Source of the DNA: Kordia sp964351775
GTDB taxonomy: Bacteria > Bacteroidota > Bacteroidia > Flavobacteriales > Flavobacteriaceae
Length of the DNA: 55,205 nucleotides
Reading direction: 5' to 3'
NCBI GenBank assembly: GCA_964351775.1
Contig: CAYGPQ010000014.1
Span: 1 to 55,205, forward strand
Shown here: positions 1-7,587 of the stretch, piece after piece
Position numbering within the stretch: position 1 is the first letter of the stretch
Layout of the letters: the number at the start of each line of letters is the position of its first letter
Translations under genes and position numbers: made by a program
The notes under the pieces: model-generated
The model's input: the letters and a program-made list of their open reading frames with translations, nothing else
Told to the model about the DNA's origin: nothing
Database searches by the model: none

Positions 1-521
1 CCATTTGGGGAAATCACCAACGTTATAAAGACACCTATTTTTCAGCCTACAAAAACAAATACTTTACGGGCGATGGCGCTTTGCGCGATGAAGTCGGGTA
101 TTACCGAATTACAGGTAGAGTAGATGATGTCATTATTGTGTCGGGACATAACTTAGGAACGGCACCGATAGAAGATGCTATCAATGAACATCCAGCGGTT
201 GCAGAATCGGCAATTGTTGGTTTTCCACATGATATCAAAGGAAATGCTTTGTACGGTTACGTAACGTTGAAAGAAACAGGCGAAAGTAGAAATCATGAAA
301 ATTTACGAAAAGAAATCAATCAGATTATTACGGAACAGATTGGCCCTATTGCCAAACTCGATAAAGTGCAATTTACCAATGGTTTGCCAAAAACGCGTTC
401 AGGAAAAATTATGCGACGAATTTTACGAAAAATTGCTGGTAAAGATGGAGACAATTTAGGAGATATTAGTACATTACTCAATCCGGAAGTTGTGCAGGAT
501 ATAAAGGATAATGTATTATAG
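1..521 (+). CDS. acs: Acetyl-CoA synthetase, C-terminal part (5' end outside window)
   Basis: This is the C-terminal lid of an AMP-forming acyl-CoA synthetase that activates acetate to acetyl-CoA in the cytoplasm. The reading frame is open from base 3, so the gene enters from the left edge. Visible family motifs are YFTGDGA followed by the hinge GYYRITGRVDDVI, then SGHNLGTAPIE, and the C-terminal PKTRSGKIMRRILRK with the lysine that is acetylated in Acs enzymes. About 170 residues are present of a family length near 630-650. The residue after VDDVI is I-V rather than the more usual N-V. Assignment to acetate rather than propionate is likely but not certain from this part alone. Confidence 0.93.
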   Translation, partial: IWGNHQRYKDTYFSAYKNKYFTGDGALRDEVGYYRITGRVDDVIIVSGHNLGTAPIEDAINEHPAVAESAIVGFPHDIKGNALYGYVTLKETGESRNHENLRKEINQIITEQIGPIAKLDKVQFTNGLPKTRSGKIMRRILRKIAGKDGDNLGDISTLLNPEVVQDIKDNVL

Positions 522-536
522 AAATAGAATTTAATA

Positions 537-761
537 GTGCAGAATTATCCAAGAAATCCTTTCGTAATCATTATTTTTTCAGCTATTGGAATGCTCATCC
601 GTTATGGATTATTCTATCTGTTTTCTACGATAAAAGGGACAGTACCCAAAAAAATGAAATATTTTTCAGAAGGTTTTAAGCAAATTGTTTATAACCTTCT
701 TTTAACTACTTTTATTTTAATAGTAAGTGTAGTTATCATTATTTACTACACATTTAACTAA
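537..761 (+). CDS. Small membrane protein, unknown function
   Basis: A 74-residue protein starting at GTG 15 bases after the acetyl-CoA synthetase stop codon. It shows two hydrophobic segments, roughly residues 8-29 and 54-73, separated by a basic loop, so a two-pass inner-membrane protein is likely. I do not recognise a family. Its position close behind acs on the same strand suggests cotranscription. The non-ATG start lowers certainty about the exact N-terminus. Confidence 0.55.
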   Translation: MQNYPRNPFVIIIFSAIGMLIRYGLFYLFSTIKGTVPKKMKYFSEGFKQIVYNLLLTTFILIVSVVIIIYYTFN

Positions 762-809
762 TTTCAATTTTTGATAAACTCTTTGAAAGTTATTTTGAGG
801 AGTTTTTTG

Positions 810-1265
810 TCAAGCATCAATTCTCCATTCAAAACGTATTTTCCGAATTCCGTGATCCGTGTCCCATTGGTTGACTTCTTTGAAACCAAATTTGAGGTAT
901 AATTTAGTTGCAGGTTCATTTTCTAATCCAGTTTCAACCACAAATAAATTTGAATCATACGTATCGAAAACGAATTCCAGCAAGCTTTTTGCAACACCTT
1001 GTCTGAAAAATTTCGGAGCAACAACCAAACTATTGATATGTGTGAAATTTGCGTTATGATTAATTTCAATAACTCCCGCGAGTGCTGTGTTTTTAAAATA
1101 TCCAAAAAATGTAGTGTTACTGTTTATATAACTTTCCAACGGTCTTTTTAAAGGAGGAAAATCTAGTGCATTTAATAGTTTGGCTTCAACCGTGTATGAA
1201 ACTTGAAAAACGGAACGTATTTCAGTAGCTACTTCTATATTGATATGTTGAAGTTTTTTGATCAT
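810..1265 (-). CDS. GNAT family N-acetyltransferase
   Basis: A 151-residue single-domain GNAT. The acetyl-CoA binding signature is visible as VAPKFFRQGVAKSLLEFVF (the R/QxxGxA motif), followed by the late beta strand VETGLENEPATKLYLKFGFKEV typical of motif B. The substrate cannot be inferred. The gene is monocistronic; its ATG faces the lanthipeptide-like gene. A decayed copy of its first 15 codons lies at 1653..1700 on the same strand, so the locus has been duplicated at least once. Confidence 0.88.
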   Translation of the reverse strand: MIKKLQHINIEVATEIRSVFQVSYTVEAKLLNALDFPPLKRPLESYINSNTTFFGYFKNTALAGVIEINHNANFTHINSLVVAPKFFRQGVAKSLLEFVFDTYDSNLFVVETGLENEPATKLYLKFGFKEVNQWDTDHGIRKIRFEWRIDA

Positions 1266-1352
1266 TTTTATAGCCGTTTTATGAGTATTTCTTCAAGCTT
1301 TGATACGAGATATTCTCCATAAAAGCAATCTGTTGAAACTATAATTTTTAAG

Positions 1353-1378
1353 AACCTTTGATTCATAAAGCAAAGGTT
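1353..1378. promoter_or_regulatory. Hairpin upstream of the lanthipeptide-like gene
   Basis: An 8-bp perfect inverted repeat, AACCTTTG and CAAAGGTT, separated by 10 bases. It lies in the 181-base space between the divergent GNAT and lanthipeptide-like genes and is followed on the plus strand by a T-rich tract. It could be a terminator-like element or a regulator site. No clear TAnnTTTG promoter was seen next to it. Confidence 0.3.
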
Positions 1379-1446
1379 GTGATTCTTGTTTTCTTTTTTT
1401 TACTGTTTTAATTTTATATCAATATTAATCATAAAATCATTTAGAT

Positions 1447-1602
1447 ATGAAAAAAAGAAATCTTAAGACTTTAGATCTTAACAAAAAAGTGGTCTCTAAA
1501 ATTAGTGAGATCATTAAAGCTGGAAAAGGGTATCCAACGTATTTATCCTTGCCATATTCAGACTGCTGGTGCTGGAGTGCAGATGATGATACACAACCTT
1601 AA
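1447..1602 (+). CDS. Class I lanthipeptide-like precursor peptide (orphan)
   Basis: A 51-residue peptide, too short for most gene callers. Residues 1-28 are a charged leader beginning MKKRNLKTLDLNKKVVSKI, which matches the L-x-LNKK-x-(I/V)-S pattern I know from Bacteroidota class I lanthipeptide leaders. Residues 29-51 form a distinct core with Thr31, Ser34, Ser38, Cys40, Cys42, Ser44 and Thr49 and a compact Cys-Trp-Cys-Trp centre, giving dehydratable Ser/Thr close to two Cys. A strong intrinsic terminator starts 7 bases after the stop. No LanB, LanC, protease or exporter gene is in the window, so modification would depend on enzymes elsewhere. The function is inferred from the leader only. 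Confidence 0.72.
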   Translation: MKKRNLKTLDLNKKVVSKISEIIKAGKGYPTYLSLPYSDCWCWSADDDTQP

Positions 1603-1609
1603 ACTGATG

Positions 1610-1635
1610 AACGAGCTTCGGCTCGTTTTTCTTTT
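1610..1635 (+). terminator. Intrinsic terminator of the lanthipeptide-like gene
   Basis: Stem AACGAGC / GCTCGTT closed by a UUCG tetraloop and followed by TTTTCTTTT. It begins 7 bases after the stop of the 51-residue peptide and supports that peptide being a real, separately terminated gene. Confidence 0.88.
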
Positions 1636-1652
1636 ATGTATAATTACAGGTT

Positions 1653-1700
1653 TTATGAGGTAGCAACTTCGATATTGGTATGTTGCAGTTTTTTTTTGAT
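1653..1700 (-). pseudogene. Remnant of the 5' end of a second GNAT gene
   Basis: The minus strand encodes IKKKLQHTNIEVATS then a stop, against MIKKLQHINIEVATE at the start of the intact GNAT gene at 1265. Most base differences between the two are at third codon positions (CTT/CTG, ATA/ATC, GTA/GTT, ACT/ACC), which means that the copy was once under protein-level selection. The start codon is lost and one lysine codon has been gained in the A-run. The rest of this copy is not recognisable in the surrounding sequence. Confidence 0.7.
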
Positions 1701-1766
1701 AAATTTCCATGCAAAATTTCTTTATAAATTTAAAGATAGTAAAGTTATTTTGATAGTTTTTGTATG

Positions 1767-1779
1767 TTGGTAATACCAA
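1767..1779. promoter_or_regulatory. Palindrome upstream of the R-M regulator region
   Basis: TTGGTA-A-TACCAA, a perfect 13-bp palindrome with a single central base, ending 16 bases before the ATG of the 45-residue ORF. It may be an operator for the small HTH protein encoded just downstream. A partial match (TAAATTTAAA at 1725..1734) to the palindromes at the methyltransferase promoter also lies nearby, but this could be chance in such AT-rich DNA. Confidence 0.35.
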
Positions 1780-1795
1780 AGTTATATAAGATATT

Positions 1796-1933
1796 ATGGA
1801 CAATGCTTTATTGAAGTATGATTTAGTTAGTGAAAAGCTCCTTGAAAGAGATTCTGAAGGTTTTTATGTAGCATCAATCTTATTAGAATATTTTTTTGTT
1901 GAATTTCCTTTTAATGTTACTTATAGTCTTTGA
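1796..1933 (+). CDS. Possible 45-residue protein before the R-M regulator
   Basis: An ATG-started ORF of 45 codons whose stop overlaps the possible TTG start at 1930 of the following HTH gene frame. Sequence features: a charged N-terminal half and an aromatic, hydrophobic end (LLEYFFVEF). No family is recognised. It may be a leader peptide or a decayed reading frame; the close fit to the next gene is the only support. Confidence 0.35.
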   Translation: MDNALLKYDLVSEKLLERDSEGFYVASILLEYFFVEFPFNVTYSL

Positions 1934-1965
1934 TTTATAGTCTACATTTTCTCACATTTGTAGTT

Positions 1966-2184
1966 GTGGAAATAAAATTTAAAATAGGAAGTCGTATCAA
2001 AGAATTGAGAAATGTCAAAAAGATGTCTCAAAAGGATTTAGCGTATGCGTCTGATTTAGATAGAAGTTACATAGCAAGTGTTGAAAACGGGAAAAGGAAT
2101 ATTTCGATTGTTAATATTGAAAAAATTGCTATTGCACTTGGAGTTTCATTAAAAGAATTTTTTAACGATAGCATTTATGATTGA
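1966..2184 (+). CDS. Small XRE-type HTH regulator of the restriction-modification system (C-protein-like)
   Basis: A 72-residue protein consisting almost only of a Cro/CI-type helix-turn-helix: GSRIKELRNVKKMSQKDLA, then DLDRSYIASVENGKRN. Size and position directly before the endonuclease gene, with which it overlaps by 8 bases, fit the controller proteins of type II R-M systems, which delay endonuclease expression. I chose GTG 1966 because the HTH fold starts right after it; an in-frame TTG at 1930 would add 12 hydrophobic residues that do not fit the family. Regulation of the methyltransferase promoter at 5100..5142 is an inference. Confidence 0.8.
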   Translation: MEIKFKIGSRIKELRNVKKMSQKDLAYASDLDRSYIASVENGKRNISIVNIEKIAIALGVSLKEFFNDSIYD

Positions 2185-3013
2185 CTTATTAAAAGGTTTA
2201 GAAAGTATTAAGTTAATGATTGAAGATGCTATAATCACTAAAGGTGAAGCTGGTAAACGCTCAGTTATTAATTCAAGTAAAACAATAAATATTCTTCATG
2301 AAGTTGTCAAATCTGATCTCATTATAAAAGGTGTAAGAGAAGATTTAATAAAACCAAAATTGGGTAACACAAAGCCGGAAATCAGACTAGCAGGATTTTT
2401 AAAGTATAAATATCAAGATGTTTGTGTTTTTCCAAATGAAAGTTTCAAACCAATTCCTGAAATAATAGATTTTAATGGTTTGCATTCAGGCAAGACTGAT
2501 AAGTATGGTGAATTATTTTCTGAACACATATTATCTGTAAATCTAAGAAGTCAATTAAGTAGTCTTTCTAAAAATAAAGATACTATGTTTGAAAGAACGT
2601 ATGCAGAACCTCTTAATTTGCATAGAAGACTACCTAAAATGGTGCTTGGTGAAGTTTATTTGCTCTCAGCAAGAGAGTTAGATTCTAAAGCTGTGAAAAA
2701 AAATATAGTTTCTTATAAGCCTATTTCTACTTCTTCAAAAAACGCATTACAAGAATATATTTTTGGGTTCTCTGCATTAAATGGAAGAGTTAATCAAGGA
2801 GATGACTTTTTTAAGTATGAGAGAGTTGCACTACTAATAGTCGATTTTAGTGTATCACCAATAAAAATTTATAATTCTGTTGATGAGTTAATTTTTGATG
2901 GATTTCTAAGCAAAGACACAAAATGTAGTTTAGAAAATTTGACTTATAATAACTTTATTAGTGACTTATTGAAGTCTTATGATAGGAGATTTGGAACAGG
3001 AATATTAAGTTGA
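2177..3013 (+). CDS. Presumed type II restriction endonuclease
   Basis: A 278-residue cytoplasmic protein that I cannot place in a named endonuclease family by sequence. It is called from context: the start ATG overlaps the HTH regulator, and the 3' end overlaps the convergent N6-adenine methyltransferase by 37 bases. Possible catalytic carboxylates lie in PEIIDFNG (about residue 95) and LGEVYLLSA (about residue 159), but no unambiguous PD-(D/E)xK core is seen. It would cleave at the sequence protected by the neighbouring methyltransferase. Confidence 0.68.
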   Translation: MIDLLKGLESIKLMIEDAIITKGEAGKRSVINSSKTINILHEVVKSDLIIKGVREDLIKPKLGNTKPEIRLAGFLKYKYQDVCVFPNESFKPIPEIIDFNGLHSGKTDKYGELFSEHILSVNLRSQLSSLSKNKDTMFERTYAEPLNLHRRLPKMVLGEVYLLSARELDSKAVKKNIVSYKPISTSSKNALQEYIFGFSALNGRVNQGDDFFKYERVALLIVDFSVSPIKIYNSVDELIFDGFLSKDTKCSLENLTYNNFISDLLKSYDRRFGTGILS

Positions 3014-5083
3014 TATTTATCAATTAAAAACTCATCAATTTCCATTTTATCAGACAAGCTATTTAAAATATTGAGTTCTTCTTTTGTAAAGTTAGGAATG
3101 GTAAATTTTTCAATAAAATTCTTTTGATAGCAAGGGAAACCTCCTTGAATAGAAACGCTTGTGTTGCTTACATAATAATCCATTACAATAGAGTTCAAAA
3201 TTTTCTGAACGACTAATATATTTTCTTCTTTTGACATTTCGTGCATCGAATCCTCAAATAATGTAGTTTTGTTTGAATGGTCTCTGTCAAAATAAATTCC
3301 GTATCCATTTGTATAATAAGCATCTTCCTCAGGCACAAATAAAAATCTTGGATGTTTGCTAAATGTTGGGTTTACTATTTTTTTTCCACATACCCTATCT
3401 TGCCAGGACTTTAGGCTGCTTTCACCTTCTAAGCTTGGTGCATCTGGATGTGTTTCTTCTGCATCCCCAAGTTCTTCTTGAAGTAGTTTTTCGTTTTCCT
3501 TTTTCATTTTTGCAAAATTTTCTTTTGCATCATCGGTGTCAATCGCATCTTGATTGTGAAGTTTAGTAAATCCTTTGCCCTTCATGTGCTTTGTACTCCT
3601 TGTTCTAAAATTACTCNNNNNNNNNNGTTCTGCCCCAAACATAAAAAGGAGAAAATACTTTTTTACCTTTCCCACGTCCTTCTAATTTCTCTTTCTCTGA
3701 AAGTAAAAATTCGTAGCATTTTGGATATTTAGCTATAAACTCATCTTCTAAAATTGGAATTGCAGTTTTTGAATTTGTATGATACGGAGTAATAATTCTT
3801 AAGGTATTGTTTTCAATATCTTTTTGACTTTTAAATTGAGATATTTTATAAACAGGTCTTGTGATTTCTTTTTCAATTAAAAATGTTCCGTTTTCTGTAG
3901 TTTTTGTTAAATACCCATTTTTTTCGTTTTCAGAATCTACAAAAAACACTTCGTCTTTTAAGGTTGCAATACCAACAGCGATGTTAAATAATTGTTTTAT
4001 CGGAGTTCCAATGTTTTCAATAATTCTAATATTTTCTTGTTCTTTGGTTTTTAATAATCGCCATTTATCGACATCTAAGTTTTTTAAATAATTTGGTGAA
4101 CCGTTTGCTGATATTAAAAAGTCTGAACAAGATTGTTCGTCTTTAATTTTGTCAAATAAAATTGACTCGTTTATTTTTTTATTTACAAACGTAATAGCAG
4201 TATATGTTTGTGCATCAAAAACTTTCTTGTGCCTAAAATCTACAATTCTAGTAACACACTTTTTTTGTGAAAAATATTGACGAAGAGATAGACCTGCCAA
4301 CGAAGTAAAATAATTATTTGGCGTAATATATCCTAACTTTCCGCTTTTGCTTAATAATTTATGTCCTAATTCAAAGAAAGCGAAATACAAGTTAAAAGTT
4401 CCGTTTTCAATACTTTTCCAATGGTTAATTAAATACTGTCTATTCTCATCACTTAAATCTTGAAATTTAACGTACGGAGGATTTCCAACAATTATCTCAA
4501 ATTCATTTTTCCAATCAGCTTTTAAACTATCTTGATGGTAAATATTGAAGTCAGATTCTTCAATAATTTCATTATTTAGAAGTCCAAAAAGAGATAGAAT
4601 TATTTTTGAACGTTTTACATTATAATTTAATATATCAGAACCATAAATATTATCTTTTATGGTTTCCTTTATGCTTTTATTAAAATTCTTTTGATAATAT
4701 TCAACCAAGCCTATTAAAAATGCACCACAACCACAACTTGGGTCTAAACATTTGTCTTTGTTTTTTGGAGAAACTTCTTTAATTATAAAATCTACAACAT
4801 ACGTAGGCGTAAAGAATGCCCCATTTACTTTTCGATCATTTGTCGGAATTAAAAGCTCAAGATAATTTTCTAAAAGTTTTAACTCTTTAATATCCAGCGT
4901 TGAAACAAGTAAATAAATTTCTGGTTCTGTTTTAAAATCAGCTAATAGTTCTGAAATTATTGGGCTTTTGTTTGATTCTAAATCATTATTTTGAAGAAAA
5001 GAATAAATGAAATGTTTCTCAATGAGGTTTATCTCGTGAGAATTAAGAAGTTCATTGATTGTATTTTTATTCACTTTTATCAT
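2977..5083 (-). CDS. Eco57I/TaqI-like adenine-specific DNA methyltransferase, interrupted by an assembly gap
   Basis: Methylates adenine N6 within the recognition site of the R-M system. Seen in the N-terminal half: FTPTYV at residues 91-96 (motif X side), DPSCGCGAF at 114-122 (SAM-binding motif I) and NPPY at 201-204 (catalytic motif IV). The C-terminal half after the gap has NPTFSKHPRF, NGYGIYF and SIQGGFPCYQKNFIEKF, all familiar from the target-recognition part of this family. The flanking coding stretches (1457 + 640 bases) sum to a multiple of three, so the frame is continuous if the true gap is a multiple of three. About 85 residues straight after the gap do not resemble the family (see findings). 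Confidence 0.85.
3617..3626. other. Assembly gap (10 N) inside the methyltransferase gene
   Basis: Ten undetermined bases join the two halves of the methyltransferase gene. The round number suggests a scaffold placeholder rather than a measured length. On the minus strand, the sequence just after the gap contains AAGGAG 10 bases before an ATG (3585), which looks like the start of another gene and raises the possibility of a wrong join. Confidence 0.97.
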
Positions 5084-5099
5084 TGTCGACTATAAGTAA

Positions 5100-5142
5100 C
5101 AAAAATAAATTTAAAATTTATACTATGCAAATTTAAAATTTA
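5100..5142 (-). promoter_or_regulatory. Methyltransferase promoter with two tandem palindromes
   Basis: On the minus strand TTTG, a 20-base spacer and TATTTTTG match the Bacteroidota -33/-7 promoter (TTTG-N19-TAnnTTTG), placing the start of transcription about 10 bases before the ATG at 5083. A perfect 15-bp palindrome TAAATTT-A-AAATTTA (5106..5120) fills the spacer beside the -7 box, and a second near-copy (5129..5142) covers the -33 box, about two helical turns away. This geometry fits repression by a small dimeric HTH protein such as the one at 1966..2184. Confidence 0.6.
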
Positions 5143-5188
5143 CTTGATCCGTTTATGTTTAATTGTAAGATAGTAATAAAAAAATTAG

Positions 5189-6574
5189 CTAATTATTTAC
5201 CCCAAAAACCACCTCAGCCTTCACCTTCACATCCAACAAAACCTTCCGCAAAATCCGTTGCACATCCACATTGTCTTTTTGTTTGATGATATGTGATTCC
5301 AATTCGTCTGTGTGACTGATTTGCACATCAAAATCAATGAATCCATACCCTAAGTACAAACCATTTTTAACCATGATAAAGGCTTCTTCGTTGTCGGTTC
5401 GTCCTTTTCGTTTAATGACAACATTCTGAGAAGCTTCTCGCGAATGCACAACCGCAATAGCAACACGTTCGTTATAGATTTCAATTGCTTCTTCCTGTTT
5501 GCAAATTCCTTTACAGGATTGTATTAAAAAGTGCGAACATACTTTTACATTTTCCTGCAAATGACAGTATTTTGGACACAAATCAAATTGCATACATAAA
5601 CGTTCCAAATACGTTCTGCAATCGCGAATGTTGTAAAAAGTAATCATCGGATTCGCAATCATTTTTGCATCATTAAATGCTAAATGTTTTACACCGCGAC
5701 GATCCGAATATTCAAAAATGGCATAGCTTTTTGGCGCGCGTTTCGAAGCGCTATTGTATCTCGGATAATGATGTTTGATGGCTGCATCTTCCATCAATAA
5801 AGCTAAAAGCTCACTTCCCGAAAGTTCAAAATCAATATCAGCAGTTTCTCGGCATAAATCGAGTTCCTTTTTTGACTTATTATAAAAATGACTCAACACC
5901 CGTTTTTGAATGTCTTTGGCTTTTCCGACATAGATAATCTTGCCTTTTTTATCTTTAAAATAATAAATCCCCGCTTTTTTAGGCAATCCATTAAAGGTGT
6001 GACTTGGCAAATTGGGCGGAAGTGTCGATTCTTTAGATTCACGTTTTAAAAACTTTTCAAAAGTTGCTGCAGCGGCTTCTTGCGCTAACAATAATTCAAA
6101 TAAAATTACTGTTGCTGCTGCGTCGCCTCTCGCTCTGTGTCTGTCTGAAAGTGGAATTTCAAGCGATTTGCATAATTTCCCTAAACTATAGGATTTATAC
6201 CCCGGAATGAGTGTGCGCGACAACCGAACTGTACACAGCTTTTTTCGATTAAAATCAACATGAATCGCTTTGAATTCATTGCGAATCACGTTGTAATCAA
6301 AATTGACATTGTGCGCTACAAAAATCGTGTCTTTGGTAATATTTAAAATATCTTCTGCAACTTCCGCAAATGTTGGCGCGTTGGCAACGAGCGCATTATC
6401 AATTCCCGTAAGTGTCGTAATATGTACAGGAATTAGCGTGTTCGGATTTACAAGTGACGTGAATTCGTCAACAATTTTAGTTCCATCAAACTTAAAAATA
6501 GAAATTTCCGTAATCTGATTGCTACGTCCTGTCGTTTCAACATCAATGATGGTGTATAGTTGGTTTTCAGACAT
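5189..6574 (-). CDS. DEDDh exonuclease fused to a GIY-YIG (UvrC-type) nuclease domain
   Basis: A 461-residue two-domain DNA nuclease. Residues 7-165 form a DnaQ-like 3'-5' exonuclease with Asp11 and Glu13 (DVETTG), Asp93 (NFDYNV), His146 and Asp151 (HRARGD). Residues 198-280 form a GIY-YIG domain with AGIYYF (202) and YVGKAK (215), as in the N-terminal part of UvrC or Cho. A cysteine-rich stretch follows (CMQFDLCPKYCHL and QSCKGICK, near residues 325-365). Fusions of this type are known in Bacteroidota as exonuclease domain proteins; a role in excision repair is inferred. The gene starts 4 bases after the XRE-S24 regulator. Confidence 0.92.
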   Translation of the reverse strand: MSENQLYTIIDVETTGRSNQITEISIFKFDGTKIVDEFTSLVNPNTLIPVHITTLTGIDNALVANAPTFAEVAEDILNITKDTIFVAHNVNFDYNVIRNEFKAIHVDFNRKKLCTVRLSRTLIPGYKSYSLGKLCKSLEIPLSDRHRARGDAAATVILFELLLAQEAAAATFEKFLKRESKESTLPPNLPSHTFNGLPKKAGIYYFKDKKGKIIYVGKAKDIQKRVLSHFYNKSKKELDLCRETADIDFELSGSELLALLMEDAAIKHHYPRYNSASKRAPKSYAIFEYSDRRGVKHLAFNDAKMIANPMITFYNIRDCRTYLERLCMQFDLCPKYCHLQENVKVCSHFLIQSCKGICKQEEAIEIYNERVAIAVVHSREASQNVVIKRKGRTDNEEAFIMVKNGLYLGYGFIDFDVQISHTDELESHIIKQKDNVDVQRILRKVLLDVKVKAEVVFGVNN

Positions 6575-6578
6575 ATAT

Positions 6579-7346
6579 TTAGGACATTTTTTTGACAGCT
6601 TCTAGTTCAACTTGCAACTCTCTAAACATCGCCATGATACTGCTCAATTTTAATTCTTTTTCATCATATTCTTGCGTATTGATGCAACAGGTAAACGCCC
6701 AAATTTCTAAGATGTCTTCCATCGGAACATGATACGGGTCGTAGGCTTTGTTGTCACTGCTGAGTATCAATGCTTGTCCCGTAAAGTGTTTATGCACGCG
6801 TTTGTAGACCAATCCATCATTTTTTGTCAACACAATATAGGTACGACCATCTTTTACGTCCGCAATATCTTCTACGTATTTCGCCACAATGTACGAACCG
6901 TCTTTTACGGGTAGCATGGAATCGCCTTTGATTGGAAATGCGCGATGCGTTCCAGTAGGTAAAAACGGCAATTTTATTTTTTGTAATTGTTCAATATATT
7001 CGGGATCGGCATAGCCTGCTAAATAGCCGGCAGAAGCTGTTGTGGGGATGATTTCGATGAGTTCTTCATCGTTTTCATCCACCGTAATCGGAAATAGTAA
7101 ACGTTGATTTCCTAGTTGCATGAACGAAGTGTCTTTTGCTTGTGATAAATCGTTTTTGACCAAAATATCAATGGGCAATTTGAAATAGTCGGATAAGTCA
7201 ATTAAGCGATCGATGGGCGGTTCGGATCGTCCTTCTTCATACGAACCTACCATAGAACGCGTCCAACCAAGTGCTTCGGCAAAACGTTCTTGCGAAAACC
7301 CTTTGAGTGCTCGTAAATGCTTGATGTTTCCTTGAATATTCTTCAT
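6579..7346 (-). CDS. XRE HTH - S24 (LexA/CI-like) self-cleaving regulator
   Basis: 255 residues: an HTH at about 5-60 (LRALKGFSQERFAEAL) and an S24 peptidase fold at about 100-215. The catalytic serine is Ser143 in GDSM and the lysine is probably Lys182 in VYKRV. ASAGYLAGY carries a likely Ala106-Gly107 self-cleavage bond. Such proteins repress target promoters until RecA-stimulated self-cleavage. It is the first gene of a two-gene operon with the exonuclease/GIY-YIG nuclease, so damage-inducible control of that nuclease is a natural inference. Two identical decamers overlap its promoter and probably serve for autorepression. Confidence 0.92.
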   Translation of the reverse strand: MKNIQGNIKHLRALKGFSQERFAEALGWTRSMVGSYEEGRSEPPIDRLIDLSDYFKLPIDILVKNDLSQAKDTSFMQLGNQRLLFPITVDENDEELIEIIPTTASAGYLAGYADPEYIEQLQKIKLPFLPTGTHRAFPIKGDSMLPVKDGSYIVAKYVEDIADVKDGRTYIVLTKNDGLVYKRVHKHFTGQALILSSDNKAYDPYHVPMEDILEIWAFTCCINTQEYDEKELKLSSIMAMFRELQVELEAVKKMS

Positions 7347-7372
7347 AACGATTGGGTGTATTAATCTACGTT

Positions 7373-7404
7373 ACTACAAATATAAGCAAATGAAACTACA
7401 AATA
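7373..7404 (-). promoter_or_regulatory. Promoter and twin repeats upstream of the XRE-S24 operon
   Basis: On the minus strand TATATTTG (7384 to 7377) matches the TAnnTTTG -7 box, about 30 bases before the ATG. The decamer ACTACAAATA occurs exactly at 7373..7382 and 7395..7404, 22 bp apart, so both copies lie on the same face of the helix and the inner one overlaps the -7 box. This suggests the operator of the S24 repressor. A -33 TTG at the usual distance is not obvious. Confidence 0.55.
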
Positions 7405-7434
7405 GAAGTTGTTTTTGGAAACTATGGAATTTTT

Positions 7435-7490
7435 GTTGACAGTTGACAGTTTTCAGTTGTCGGTTTGCAGTTAACAGTTTTCAGTAACTT
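7435..7490. repeat. Degenerate short repeats (CAGTTTTCAGT / GTTGACAGT)
   Basis: Within the 241-base gap between the XRE-S24 operon and the LprI-like gene, GTTGACAGT occurs twice and ACAGTTTTCAGT occurs twice, with related TTGCAGTTAACAGT between them. Further on (7555..7592) AATCGT-like units repeat. They look like intergenic simple-sequence decay or short repeats spread in flavobacterial genomes. No gene is seen here. Confidence 0.5.
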
Positions 7491-7587
7491 GAAAGGAAAA
7501 AGTTTTTTCATTTTCAAATTAACACATTTTCAAATTGATACATCGTTAGATCTAAATCAATAATCGTAAATCAAAAATCGTCTATCG

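Noticed and set aside
1558..1803. 81-codon minus-strand reading frame across the lanthipeptide-like gene
   Set aside because: It runs antisense through the peptide gene and its terminator, and its protein has no coding character. The real minus-strand signal nearby is the GNAT remnant in another frame.
2977..5083. Methyltransferase as two separate genes
   Set aside because: The two coding stretches sum to a multiple of three and carry N- and C-terminal family motifs in the right order, so a gap within one gene is more likely, despite the odd segment.
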